Assembly (NCBI GenBank): GCA_002733805.1
Contig: NVXG01000034.1
Coordinates: 18,787 to 82,786 of the forward strand
Length of the DNA: 64,000 bases
Reading direction: 5' to 3'
DNA from: Robiginitomaculum sp.
GTDB lineage: Bacteria; Pseudomonadota; Alphaproteobacteria; Caulobacterales; Maricaulaceae
Made by a program: the position numbers and the translations under genes. A model generated the notes under the pieces. That model was not told the DNA's origin. It saw only the letters and a list, made by a program, of their open reading frames with translations, and did no database searches. Numbering within the stretch: position 1 is the first letter of the stretch; the number at the start of each line of letters is the position of its first letter. Below are positions 9,988-19,312 of the stretch, in pieces.

Positions 9988-11132
9988 ATTATCTTCGTAT
10001 TGCCCGTCCAGAGGTTACTCTCTCGCTGTTTGATCGGATATTGCGGATCAACTGGCTGCTGGTTGTGTTACTGATCAGTTTGGCCTTGGTTGGCGTGACC
10101 ATGTTGTATTCAGCTAGCGGCGGTAGTTTTGAACCATATTCGAGCCGCCATGCAACCCGATTTGCATTCACATTGGGTTTGATGCTGGTGTTGGCACTGG
10201 TCGATATCCGGATATGGATGGCCTTGGCCTATCCGGTATATGCGTTGGCTTTGGCATTACTTATCGGGGTGGAATTCTTCGGTGAAACCGCGATGGGCGC
10301 GCAGCGCTGGTTGAATATTGGTCCCATACGATTGCAGCCGTCCGAAATGATGAAACTGGCACTGGTTCTAGCCTTGGCCAGATATCTGCATGCAGCGGGT
10401 GAGTTAAAACAATTGCGCGATTTGCCGGTACCTTTGTTGTTGATTGCCATTCCTTTTGCGCTGATTTTGAAACAACCCGATCTGGGCACCGCTATTCTGG
10501 TGGCAGCGATCGGGGCGGGAATGATTTATTTGGCCGGGTTGGGCTGGCGCATCATTTTGAGTGGTGCCGTGTCAGCAGCTATTGGGTTGCCATTGTTTCT
10601 GGCCTTTGGCTTGAAAGAATATCAATGGCGCAGAATTCGAACGTTTTTGAACCCGGAGGATGACCCGCTCGGGTCCGGCTATCATATTTTGCAATCCAAG
10701 ATCGCGCTGGGGTCCGGCGGGGTGGATGGCAAGGGCTTCTTGAACGGAAGTCAGTCAAGCCTCAATTTTCTACCTGAAAAACATACTGACTTTATTTTTA
10801 CGATGATCGGCGAGGAATTTGGGTTCTTGGGGTCGGTCGGCGTGCTGGCTCTGTATGGTGCGGTTTTACTGGTTGGGTTTTATATTGCCATTCGTTGTCA
10901 ATCGATGTTCGGCCGGATGATGGCCAGCGGGATTACCATCACCTTTGGGCTGTATGTGTTGGTCAATGTCGGCATGGTCACCGGGTTATTGCCGGTGGTT
11001 GGCGTGCCTTTACCGCTGATTTCATATGGTGGAACGGTAATGCTGGCAGTGATGATCGGGTTTGCGTTGGTCATGAATGCACATATTTACCGCTATTCGG
11101 TTTTGCCGACTGGGCGATCACTCATACTTTAA
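9984..11132 (+). CDS. rodA: SEDS-family peptidoglycan glycosyltransferase RodA
   Basis: Polytopic SEDS protein that polymerises glycan strands together with PBP2. It has about ten membrane helices across 382 residues. Family motifs are visible: GAQRWLNIGPIRLQPSEMMKLALVLALARYL, LILKQPDLGTAILV, the extracellular NFLPEKHTDFIFTMIGEEFGF loop, and GLLPVVGVPLPLISYGGT near the end. The start overlaps mrdA by ATGA. The stop is immediately followed, with no intergenic base, by the stop of the convergent histidine kinase gene. Confidence 0.94.
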   Translation: MNYLRIARPEVTLSLFDRILRINWLLVVLLISLALVGVTMLYSASGGSFEPYSSRHATRFAFTLGLMLVLALVDIRIWMALAYPVYALALALLIGVEFFGETAMGAQRWLNIGPIRLQPSEMMKLALVLALARYLHAAGELKQLRDLPVPLLLIAIPFALILKQPDLGTAILVAAIGAGMIYLAGLGWRIILSGAVSAAIGLPLFLAFGLKEYQWRRIRTFLNPEDDPLGSGYHILQSKIALGSGGVDGKGFLNGSQSSLNFLPEKHTDFIFTMIGEEFGFLGSVGVLALYGAVLLVGFYIAIRCQSMFGRMMASGITITFGLYVLVNVGMVTGLLPVVGVPLPLISYGGTVMLAVMIGFALVMNAHIYRYSVLPTGRSLIL

Positions 11133-14100
11133 TCAGGTGCCGGTTTTTGCCTCGCCCGCATCGGTGTATAAAGCGCGACCTTGCGCGCCCCAATAGTGCA
11201 GACGTTTGACCAGATCAGCCACATTAAACGGTTTGGACAGCCAGTCATCCATGCCGGCTTCACGAAATTTATGTTCTTCGTCGCTGACAATATGCGCGGT
11301 CAGGGCGATGATCGGAGTTTGCACCCCAGCATCACGCAATTGCCTAGCTGCCGTATACCCGTCCATGACCGGCATTTGCATATCCATAAAAATCAGATCG
11401 AAGGATTGCGATGTGGCGGCTTCCAGCGCCAGCAGGCCGTTATCGACGATGGTTACATCCTGATCTAATTTTTCGAGCAAGGTCCGCATCAGCAATTGAT
11501 TGGCTGGATTATCTTCGGCGACCAACACCTTAAATGCACCGGCTGGCGTAGGTTGGGCGCGAGGTGCTTGTTTGGTGTCAGGCGCAATGGTTTCTGCTTT
11601 GTCCAATGGAATTTCAAACCAGAAGGTTGAGCCCTTGCCAATTTCCGAATTGACACCGATCGAGCCACCCATGATCTCTACCAAGCGGCTGCTGATTGCT
11701 AAGCCCAGGCCTGTGCCACCGTGTTTTCTGGTGGTTGATGCGTCGGCTTGCGAGAAGTCTTTAAACAAGCGGGATTGTGCTTCTTCTGAAATGCCAATTC
11801 CGGTGTCTGTGACCTCGAAACGAATACATTTTCCCGTAGTGGGTTGGGCCGAAAGGGTAACTTGTCCTGCTTCGGTAAACTTGATGGCATTCCCAATTAA
11901 ATTGAGCAATATTTGTCGAATTCGAGCCGGATCACCCGAATAAGATGTGTGTAATTGCGCGTCCATTTGGTTGGTCAGGGCGATATTCTTGTCTGTGGCT
12001 ACGCCATCTAAAATATCAAGTACATTTTCGACTTCTTCGGCTAAAATGAATGGGGTGTTTTCTAGGATAACCTTCCCAGCATCGAGCTTGGAATGGTCGA
12101 GAATATCATTGACCAGATTGAGCAGGTGCCGACCCGCACGGTTGGCGCTTTGGGTCAATTTATTCTGTTGTTCTGTTTGCTGGCTGTCGAGCAGCAAATC
12201 GGTCATGCCGATTACTGCATTTAGCGGGGTGCGAATTTCGTGGCTCATGGTGGAGAGGAACCTAGCCCGTTCTTCGGCTGATTGTTCGGCGGCTTCCTTG
12301 GCTTTGAAGGTTTCCCACTCAGCTTTCTTTTTTTGCGTGATATCGAAGGCAACACCACGATATCCAAAACACTCCCCATATTCATCCAAACGGGCAATGC
12401 AATGGGTTTCCAGCCACATTTCTTCCTGAGTTGCGTTGGCCTTTAACTTGAATTGATGGGTGTATCCGTTTTCAGAATCGCGGATCAGGCCCAACCAAAT
12501 TTCATGATCTGGTTTCAGATACTCAGCCAGTGCCCATGTATATTTACCCTTCAACTTATCGCGCGAAGGGCCTAACAGGCTTTCAAAGTTGCTGGATACG
12601 AAGGTAAATCGCCCTTTTTCATCGAGGTCAAATGTCCCACCATGTGCGGCTTTGACAACTTCATGAAGCCGCTGACGGCTTTCTTCCATTTTTATCCGGC
12701 TCAGTTTTTGGGAGGTCACGTCAAATACCGCACCTCTAAACCCGGTGATCTCCCTGGATTGATCGCGGATAGCGTGGCCAGTTACGTGAAACCAATGGTC
12801 GGTCGATCCGTCTTTTTTTACAAAATTTTGTTCTTCGGCCATAAATCTGCCGGCTGCGTGTAAGCCTTCAACCCACTTTTTATGACCTTCTGGTGGCGGC
12901 GTCGACAGAATGTATGTTGCCTGACCGATCAGTTCTTCGGGTCTGTATCCGAACAATGATAGGGCCGTATCTGACAAGTATGTGAAATGGCCTTCTGCGT
13001 CAGTTTCAAATACGCATCCATTGGCGTTGCTGATAACTTCTTTGAACCGCTCTTCGCTGGTTTTCAACTCAGCCCGTATTGCTTTTTGTTCGGTGATGTC
13101 GCGGGCAGCACCCCGGTACCCGGTAAGGTTTCCGGCTGCGTCTCGCACCGCTCTGGAATTGATGTGAACCTGTATCTGAGTGCCATCTTTTCTAAGCATA
13201 ACCTGCTCGGTATCCATCAGGTTGATCTTGGCGCGTTGTTCGGCCCAATTTTTGACGCGAGGGTGTCCTGGCCCATATAAATCCTGGGTCGACATTTGCA
13301 TCATTTCTTCATGAGAATAGCCAAATAAAACCGGACCCATTTCAGAAATGTAGATAAAATTCCCATCCGGATCGAGTTCAAATATGGCTTCTTTAGATTG
13401 GCTCAAAACGTCCTGAAAGCGTTGTTCGCTGATTTGTAGGTCTCGCTGGGTACGGACCTGATCATCCACATCCATAATGGTGGAGTAAATGATAAATGGC
13501 TGTCCGTTTTTACGTGAACGGGGGGTCGATCGAATTTCTACCCATTTATAGGTGCCGTTGGCCATGCGAATTCTATATTGGCGTGCTAAGAGATTTTCCG
13601 ATTTAATCCCTTTTTCGTATTGGGTACAGGCGTTTTTCAGATCATCCGGATGCACGCGGGCTCGCCAGTCTGATATTGAGATTTGCAAGGACGTTTCGGG
13701 TTCACCCAATAATTTGGCCGCTTCAGGTGACAGGGTGACGATTTCCATTTTGTCATCAACGCGCATTACCCCCAGTTTTGAGGCTTTCAGAAACATGCTA
13801 TGTTCGCTCTGTAGGTCGGCTTGGTCCGTTTTGTCGTTTACAACACCAACAACCGCATAAGCTTTCCCCAAATTATCCAATTCCGCTTCGCCGATAATTG
13901 TCCCGAACAGTTTTTGACCGGATTGGAGGATGATTTCGAATTCGATCGAAAAACCTTCAGCAGTTTTCAGGCAATGCCGAATGGCATTATCGATGGTTTG
14001 CATGGTCGATTTTGGAAGAAGATCAAGCAATTGTTGTTTGGCATCTTGGGTCTTGTCAGTTCCAAAAATCTGATGGCAATTGTCAGACAGCAATAATTCC

Positions 14101-14546
14101 TTGCAAAGCGTTGAATAGCGCCAAGCGCCATTTCCGGTCATCCGTTCAGCATGGGCCGTGATGTCGGCCCGACCAAAACTGGATAATTCCAGATCATCCT
14201 CATCAATAAGGGTAGAGATGTAGCGGTATTTCAGAACATTACCATTGTCGTCATAATCACCGGTAACCATGCAGCGAATGGTATAGGGCGATCCATTCTT
14301 TTTCTTGAGGCGCGCCACAAAATGAGCGGAATTTCCGCGCTCTACGGACCGCTGAGCGCCGATAATGACATCTTGATTGGTTTCGGGTGAATCAAAGCAA
14401 TCAATCGGATTTTTGCCGATCAATTCTTCGCGAGAAAAACCACTATTTGCCAACTCTATGTCATTGACTTCAACAATTACCGGATGCCCGTCCTGCATCT
14501 CGGTCACCAACAGGCCAACCTTGCCAAAGCTATAATTATTTTGCAT
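11133..14546 (-). CDS. Soluble multi-PAS hybrid sensor histidine kinase
   Basis: A 1137-residue hybrid kinase with no convincing membrane helix or signal peptide, so it probably senses a cytoplasmic signal. The N-terminal 745 residues read as a chain of about six PAS/PAC modules, each ending in a GYRGAAFDIT- or YRYISTLID-type motif. A short coiled coil leads to the HisKA domain with phospho-acceptor His769 in SHEIRTPLN, then an HATPase_c domain with an N-box (LNLIGNAIKFTE) and glycine boxes (DTGIGI, GGTGLGLAI). The receiver domain follows, with phospho-acceptor Asp1055 in MDMQMPVMDGY. It carries no Hpt or output domain, so phosphate must leave through a separate Hpt protein; one is encoded at 38069-38452. 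Ligand unknown. Confidence 0.9.
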   Translation of the reverse strand: MQNNYSFGKVGLLVTEMQDGHPVIVEVNDIELANSGFSREELIGKNPIDCFDSPETNQDVIIGAQRSVERGNSAHFVARLKKKNGSPYTIRCMVTGDYDDNGNVLKYRYISTLIDEDDLELSSFGRADITAHAERMTGNGAWRYSTLCKELLLSDNCHQIFGTDKTQDAKQQLLDLLPKSTMQTIDNAIRHCLKTAEGFSIEFEIILQSGQKLFGTIIGEAELDNLGKAYAVVGVVNDKTDQADLQSEHSMFLKASKLGVMRVDDKMEIVTLSPEAAKLLGEPETSLQISISDWRARVHPDDLKNACTQYEKGIKSENLLARQYRIRMANGTYKWVEIRSTPRSRKNGQPFIIYSTIMDVDDQVRTQRDLQISEQRFQDVLSQSKEAIFELDPDGNFIYISEMGPVLFGYSHEEMMQMSTQDLYGPGHPRVKNWAEQRAKINLMDTEQVMLRKDGTQIQVHINSRAVRDAAGNLTGYRGAARDITEQKAIRAELKTSEERFKEVISNANGCVFETDAEGHFTYLSDTALSLFGYRPEELIGQATYILSTPPPEGHKKWVEGLHAAGRFMAEEQNFVKKDGSTDHWFHVTGHAIRDQSREITGFRGAVFDVTSQKLSRIKMEESRQRLHEVVKAAHGGTFDLDEKGRFTFVSSNFESLLGPSRDKLKGKYTWALAEYLKPDHEIWLGLIRDSENGYTHQFKLKANATQEEMWLETHCIARLDEYGECFGYRGVAFDITQKKKAEWETFKAKEAAEQSAEERARFLSTMSHEIRTPLNAVIGMTDLLLDSQQTEQQNKLTQSANRAGRHLLNLVNDILDHSKLDAGKVILENTPFILAEEVENVLDILDGVATDKNIALTNQMDAQLHTSYSGDPARIRQILLNLIGNAIKFTEAGQVTLSAQPTTGKCIRFEVTDTGIGISEEAQSRLFKDFSQADASTTRKHGGTGLGLAISSRLVEIMGGSIGVNSEIGKGSTFWFEIPLDKAETIAPDTKQAPRAQPTPAGAFKVLVAEDNPANQLLMRTLLEKLDQDVTIVDNGLLALEAATSQSFDLIFMDMQMPVMDGYTAARQLRDAGVQTPIIALTAHIVSDEEHKFREAGMDDWLSKPFNVADLVKRLHYWGAQGRALYTDAGEAKTGT

Positions 14547-14721
14547 ATCCCGCCGTCAAACCCCCGTTTGGTCCCATTCGGGAGCCGTATCAAATTCCTC
14601 TATACAACTATTTGCTTACAGTTTGGTTAGCGCGGGCGCTTGTCGATTGACCGCCACCTAAAGGCAGTTCACATTGCGCCCCAATTCAGCTGCAAGAAGC
14701 AGAACAATTGGGGAGAGAAGA

Positions 14722-16164
14722 ATGGCCGGTGCCGTTACCGTTTCGCATGACCAATGGTCATCCAGATTTGCTTTTTTGATGGCAGCCGTTGGCTCGTCGG
14801 TCGGGCTTGGAAACTTATGGCGTTTTTCCGCCGAAGCCGGGCAAAATGGCGGCGGCGCGTTCATCATGATTTACCTGTCATGCGTTCTGCTGATCGGCAT
14901 TCCGGTTTTGATGAGTGAATATATTATCGGGCGGGCCGGAAACGCCAATAGCGCCATCCGCAGCGTGAACGATATTGCCGATCATTCCGGGGTGGGGCGA
15001 AAATGGAGCCTGCTCGCCTGGATCGGCATGATTGCCTCGTTTTTAATTGTCAGTTTTTATTGTGTGGTGGCGGCTTGGGTCATTATCTATATCCCTAAAT
15101 TCTTGATGGGTGCATTTGAGGGACAAACCGCCATTCAAATCTCTGCCCAGTTCGGTGCAGCGCGAGAAAATATTTGGGGCTTATCCCCGGCTAATTTAGG
15201 GGTGATGTGGGCCTTTACGGCATTCGCCGCTTTGACCGCATGGCTGGTTGCACGCGGTGTAAACCAAGGCATTGAATGGGCCGCAAAAGTGCTGATGCCT
15301 ATGTTCTTCTTTTTACTGTTTGCTTTGTCCATTTACAGTTTGTGGAGCGGATTTTCGACCCGCATACCCGATGCTAGCGGCGCGCCGAGCAATGGTGCAG
15401 TTGAAGCTTTGAAGTTCCTGTTCATGGCGGACTTCTCCAAAGTAACACCGGAGGTGATTACCCGAGCCTTGGCACAAGCATTTTTCTCAATTGGGCTGGG
15501 TAGTGCCATCATGATTACCTATGGCTCTTATTTGCCCAAATCGATTAACATTCCGAAATCTGCCATTATCGTCGGTCTGACTGATACCGGTGTGGCTTTG
15601 ATGGCTGGGCTGGCTATATTCCCCATCGTTTTTGCACACGGGCTGGATGTCAATTCAGGGGCGGGTCTGTTTTTCGAAACCCTGCCGGTTGCCTTGTCAT
15701 CTGCGCCTGGTGGCAATCTGATTGGGGCTGCATTTTTCTTTCTAGCTATTTTTGCAGCGGTGACCTCATCGATTTCATTGCTCGAGCCGGTTGTGGCCTG
15801 GGTGATTGAAAAATTTCAGGTGTCTCGCAAAACCGCAGCGATTGGCATGGGGCTCCTGATGTGGGTGATGGGCCTGGGTTCGATCTTCATTGATGGTTTC
15901 ATGGGCATGCTGGATGGCAAATTAACCGGGGCAATCATGTTGCCATTGGCCGGTTTGCTGACCGTATTATTCGTCGGCTGGCGCATGAACAAATCCATGG
16001 TTGATGAGCAAATGGCCGACGCATCGCCATTGTTACGTGCCGTGTTGTTTAATCTGGTGCGGTATGTGGCTCCGGTCTTTGTATTCGCGGTGTTGGTGCT
16101 TGGCATTGACCACAGCTATTTCAACGACGTTTTGGGCAATCTACTGGGCATTGCTGCCGGGTAA
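14722..16164 (+). CDS. Sodium-dependent transporter, NSS/SNF family
   Basis: A 480-residue LeuT-fold secondary transporter with about eleven to twelve membrane helices. The TM1 sodium-site signature of bacterial NSS proteins is clear (VGSSVGLGNLWRFSAEAGQNGG), as is the GLGSAIMITYGSYLPK helix. I chose ATG 14722 because GGGGAGAGAAG lies directly upstream (14710-14720); a longer frame from 14674 has no such site. Bacterial members import amino acids with sodium. The substrate here cannot be read from sequence. Sodium coupling fits a marine lifestyle. Confidence 0.88.
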   Translation: MAGAVTVSHDQWSSRFAFLMAAVGSSVGLGNLWRFSAEAGQNGGGAFIMIYLSCVLLIGIPVLMSEYIIGRAGNANSAIRSVNDIADHSGVGRKWSLLAWIGMIASFLIVSFYCVVAAWVIIYIPKFLMGAFEGQTAIQISAQFGAARENIWGLSPANLGVMWAFTAFAALTAWLVARGVNQGIEWAAKVLMPMFFFLLFALSIYSLWSGFSTRIPDASGAPSNGAVEALKFLFMADFSKVTPEVITRALAQAFFSIGLGSAIMITYGSYLPKSINIPKSAIIVGLTDTGVALMAGLAIFPIVFAHGLDVNSGAGLFFETLPVALSSAPGGNLIGAAFFFLAIFAAVTSSISLLEPVVAWVIEKFQVSRKTAAIGMGLLMWVMGLGSIFIDGFMGMLDGKLTGAIMLPLAGLLTVLFVGWRMNKSMVDEQMADASPLLRAVLFNLVRYVAPVFVFAVLVLGIDHSYFNDVLGNLLGIAAG

Positions 16165-16195
16165 AGCTGACGCGCTTGCCAATACCCCGTCTTGA

Positions 16196-16211
16196 TCTGA
16201 CATATGTCAGA
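16196..16211. promoter_or_regulatory. 16-bp perfect palindrome upstream of the lipoprotein gene
   Basis: TCTGACATATGTCAGA at 16196-16211 is a perfect 16-base palindrome with no T-tract, so it is more like an operator than a terminator. It lies 32 bases after the transporter stop and 80 bases before the lipoprotein start. The cognate regulator is unknown. Confidence 0.35.
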
Positions 16212-16290
16212 ATCTGCTGCAATTCGTCACTGGCCAGATGATCCAATTGCCGATACAAAAATCAAGCACGGCGGGGCGTGGATAAAAAGT

Positions 16291-16929
16291 ATGATTGTTC
16301 GTAAAATTGGATTGGTGTTGGCCTGTGCCGGATTGTTGGGCGCATGCACAACCATATCAACCGGACCGCAAGCCCTGCAAGGGGTTGAACAAAAACAGAA
16401 TTTCCCCATCAAAATGATGGCCGATAATCTGGTGACGCGTTTTACGGCGCGGGGTTGGGTGATCAAAACCGACCGGACCAAACAAGTTAAAAAGCTGGCT
16501 GGGTTTTTGATGAGAGGCTTCGGCAAAACCGATGTGGTCAACGAGGCGGACCCGGTCGATACCTATTTGGCTACTCTCTGGACTTCTAATCCAAAATCTG
16601 GATCAACCGAAAAGCAGGTGGTTCGTGAACTGCTACTGGCCGAAATATCTTTGGCCAGTTCTGAAGTCGGCGCATTGAACCAACAGGTCGAAGCTGCGGC
16701 CAGCCAAGTAAAATCCTCTCGGATATTGCGTGTCGAGATGTTGTCGCTCGAACAAGCATTGCTGGCCACTCGCAAGGCTAAAAAATTATTTGAGAACGCT
16801 TCCAAACGTGCCGAGGTCGATGGGGATAGTGTGCAGACCAGTCTGGGTACATTCAGTGCCCAGATCGAGTACCTGACCCGGCAAACCAATTCGCTTAATC
16901 AATGGCGCCAGTCTGCACTTTCTGGATGA
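16291..16929 (+). CDS. Lipoprotein of unknown function
   Basis: Start at ATG 16291 gives a 212-residue protein with a lipoprotein signal peptide ending in the lipobox LGAC at about residues 15-18, so the mature N-terminal Cys is residue 18. A longer frame from 16204 would bury the signal peptide and is rejected. After the signal the sequence is mostly helical, with a likely coiled coil between residues 110 and 205 (many Gln, Glu, Ser and Leu). I do not recognise a family. Its stop overlaps the methyltransferase start by ATGA, so the two are probably co-translated. Membrane-anchored periplasmic location is inferred from the lipobox. Confidence 0.7.
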   Translation: MIVRKIGLVLACAGLLGACTTISTGPQALQGVEQKQNFPIKMMADNLVTRFTARGWVIKTDRTKQVKKLAGFLMRGFGKTDVVNEADPVDTYLATLWTSNPKSGSTEKQVVRELLLAEISLASSEVGALNQQVEAAASQVKSSRILRVEMLSLEQALLATRKAKKLFENASKRAEVDGDSVQTSLGTFSAQIEYLTRQTNSLNQWRQSALSG

Positions 16930-17537
16930 CCCAAAAACTTGATCCGGCCAGCGTAAAAGGTTTTTTATCCGCTTCCGAAGGCCAAATGCTGGCCAAGTTT
17001 GCAGGTGTTGGACAAAGCATGGGTGCCTTGGTCGAAATTGGTGCGTGGTGCGGGCGCTCGGCGCTCTATATTGCCAGTAATTTTGCCGAAACCAGACAGT
17101 TATTGTTCAGCGTTGATCACCATCGTGGTTCGGAAGAAAACCAACCGGATTGGGAATGGTTCGACCCGGAAGTATGGGATGAGAAAGCCGGAGCCATTGA
17201 TACGTTACCGCATTTTCGTCGAAACATTCGCCACGCTGGATTGGAAAGCAATGTGGTTGCGATGGTGGGGGATGCTGCCAGTATTGGATTGAACTGGCAT
17301 ACGCCGCTCGGATTTTTGTTTCTGGATGGCAACCACACCATGACAACAGCATTGGCTGACTATCGGGCATGGGCTGGGCATGTGGCCAAAGGCGGGTTTT
17401 TGGCGATACATGATGTGTTCCCGGACCCGGCAGACGGCGGTCGGCCGCCATTTGAAGTGTGCCAGAGAGCCGAAAAATCAGGCTTGTTTACGCGAGTGGA
17501 TGAAGTCGACTCTCTCGTTGTGCTTGAGCGATTGTAG
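16926..17537 (+). CDS. Class I SAM-dependent methyltransferase (Methyltransf_24 type)
   Basis: A 203-residue Rossmann-fold methyltransferase. The SAM-binding region reads LVEIGAWCGRSALYIA near residues 38-53, followed by an acidic motif after beta-4 (FLFLDGNHTMTTALADYRAWAGHVAKGGFLAIHDVF) characteristic of the Methyltransf_24 group, which often acts on sugars in exopolysaccharide or glycolipid clusters. The start at ATG 16926 overlaps the lipoprotein stop; an upstream in-frame ATG at 16902 is less likely. The last 60 bases overlap the convergent alpha/alpha-barrel gene, tying it physically to the glycan cassette on the other strand. Acceptor unknown. Confidence 0.8.
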   Translation: MTQKLDPASVKGFLSASEGQMLAKFAGVGQSMGALVEIGAWCGRSALYIASNFAETRQLLFSVDHHRGSEENQPDWEWFDPEVWDEKAGAIDTLPHFRRNIRHAGLESNVVAMVGDAASIGLNWHTPLGFLFLDGNHTMTTALADYRAWAGHVAKGGFLAIHDVFPDPADGGRPPFEVCQRAEKSGLFTRVDEVDSLVVLERL

Positions 17538-18599
17538 CGGCCCAACCAGAACATTTGCGGCTGGTGTGATCTGATGTACGCCGTCCAGCGCCAACACAAA
17601 GGCCGCCGCCGTCCATGAGGGTCTTTCTTGTGGCCAGTAAATATTTTGTACCGATTGCCAACCCATCCAATAGCCACCTTCATCGGCCCGTAACGGAGCT
17701 AGGTACGCAAGCATTTTTTTGGCTTTTTGCTTCTCGCCAATGGCCAGCAATGCCAGTACCAGTTCGCAAGTTTCGGCCGTGGTAAACCATGGTTCATCCG
17801 ATACGCAGCGGCAGCCCAAGCCACGTGCCACAAAGGTCTCCATGCGGCTGGCAATCATTGCGTGGGCGATCGTGCCCTCATATACGCCAGTTAATATCGG
17901 GTAATACCAATCCATGGCAAATCTGAATTTTGAGGGCCATGTGCGGTCAAATCGAAATGGCAATTCAACCAGCGCCTTTTTCACTTTGTGCGCGGCGCTG
18001 GTCCAACGTGCGGTTGGCTCGCCTAATACTTCGCCGATTTGAATGGCTGCGTTCAGGCTTTTGTAGATGGAGCAGTTTCCGGTGCGAAGTGCATCTACTT
18101 CTTCCAGTTTTTCGCCTAGCTCGCGTCGCCGCCAAGCGATTTCGCCATGAGAAGATTGGTGGGCCAGTATAAAACCCATACTGGCCTCGATCAGAGGAAA
18201 CTGCCGGGCTAGCCATTGCCTGTCCTGATGCAAAACATAATCATGCCAGATCCCGGTCGCGGCAAAGGCGGCGAAATTTGTATCGACCAATGAAGTGGCT
18301 TTTTCTGGAACCAGATGTCGGTTTGTCTTGTCCAAGGGAACTGAAGCACCGCATTGCCCGACTATGGAGCCATCTGGTTCCTGCAAGTCATGCAACGCAC
18401 CAAAGGCAGCGCGGGCTTGCGCTTTGTGACCTGCAACATTTAACGCCATGGCGCTTAACGTGTGGTTCCATGGGTCAAATATGCCGCCATCAATCCAGAG
18501 GATGCGGCCATCGTCTTGCTGCAATTCGAGGATTCGCGTTGCACAGTGCTGGATTTGTATCTGAGGTTCTTCCACCGGACTAATATCTTGCAGCGTCAT
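17478..18599 (-). CDS. Alpha/alpha-barrel (prenyltransferase/GH-like) protein in glycan cassette
   Basis: A 373-residue cytoplasmic protein rich in helical hairpins, of the kind usually labelled prenyltransferase-like or six-hairpin glycosidase-like. Visible landmarks are an early LQQDDGRILWIDGGIFDPWNH segment, ALHDLQEPDGSI, a WYYPILTG motif, WFTTAETCELVLALLAIG and GGYWMGWQSVQNIYWPQERPSWTAAAFVLALD. The repeated aromatic/acidic helices suggest a glycan-handling barrel rather than an isoprenoid enzyme, but that is inference. It overlaps the upstream methyltransferase by ATGA and the downstream convergent methyltransferase by 60 bases. Real gene; reaction unknown. Confidence 0.72.
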   Translation of the reverse strand: MTLQDISPVEEPQIQIQHCATRILELQQDDGRILWIDGGIFDPWNHTLSAMALNVAGHKAQARAAFGALHDLQEPDGSIVGQCGASVPLDKTNRHLVPEKATSLVDTNFAAFAATGIWHDYVLHQDRQWLARQFPLIEASMGFILAHQSSHGEIAWRRRELGEKLEEVDALRTGNCSIYKSLNAAIQIGEVLGEPTARWTSAAHKVKKALVELPFRFDRTWPSKFRFAMDWYYPILTGVYEGTIAHAMIASRMETFVARGLGCRCVSDEPWFTTAETCELVLALLAIGEKQKAKKMLAYLAPLRADEGGYWMGWQSVQNIYWPQERPSWTAAAFVLALDGVHQITPAANVLVGPLQSLKHNERVDFIHSRKQA

Positions 18600-19312
18600 G
18601 AAGCTGGTTTTTCAAAATAAAGCACAACTGATTTACCCATGATCCAGTCCGCCAGTTTAGAGAAGGGTTTTAGGATAATCGGATTCGCCAGAATTTCCCA
18701 TTCCAATAATCCCTGCCAAGCTCGAATGAGCGGATGATCATCCCGGCGTTTCCACAACAGGCATTTTAGCCACCAATAGGGGGCGTGCAGACCATGTGCG
18801 TGGTGCTGGTGGACAAAAGTCAGTTTGTGACGCTCAATTGATGTACGCAATTTTTCTGACCTAAATATCCGCACATGTCCGCCCGGCGTATTGTGATACT
18901 CTTCTGAAAGCCACCAGCAGATTTGCTCGGGCCAGAATCGAGGCACACTTATAGCGAGTTTTCCGTCCACCTTCAACACGCGGTTGATTTCGGATAGTGC
19001 CGTTTCAAAATCAGGAATGTGTTCAAGCACTTCTGAACAGATGATCCGGTCAAAAGTTTGGTCAGCAAATGGAAGGGTGAGCGCATCGGCGCTGGTCAAA
19101 CCATAGGCCTGTCCACGATCACCGGATACATCTGGGAATTTGTCAAACCCATCCCGGGTTTTGATCAAATCTTCAAGGCATAAATCAACGCCCACACAAA
19201 CCATGTCAGCAGCATAATACAGCGCATGCATATGACGTCCGGTGCCACAACCAAGGTCGAGCACGCGCTGTCCGTCTCTCAAATCGAGGCGATCAAGCTG
19301 TATGGTGCGCAT
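18596..19312 (-). CDS. Class I SAM-dependent methyltransferase (Methyltransf_11 type)
   Basis: A 238-residue methyltransferase whose motif I is VLDLGCGTGRHMHALYY close to the N-terminus, followed by VGVDLCLEDL and a late motif DRIICSEVLEHIPDFETALSEINRVLKVDGKLAISVPRF. I start it at ATG 19312, where MRTIQLDRLDLRDGQ leads straight into motif I. This start lies inside the glycosyltransferase coding end (20-base overlap), and an upstream frame to 19396 would overlap further. The C-terminal half has aromatic and basic segments that may contact membrane or lipid-linked acceptors. It sits between GT4 and barrel genes in one tightly coupled operon. Confidence 0.85.
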   Translation of the reverse strand: MRTIQLDRLDLRDGQRVLDLGCGTGRHMHALYYAADMVCVGVDLCLEDLIKTRDGFDKFPDVSGDRGQAYGLTSADALTLPFADQTFDRIICSEVLEHIPDFETALSEINRVLKVDGKLAISVPRFWPEQICWWLSEEYHNTPGGHVRIFRSEKLRTSIERHKLTFVHQHHAHGLHAPYWWLKCLLWKRRDDHPLIRAWQGLLEWEILANPIILKPFSKLADWIMGKSVVLYFEKPAS

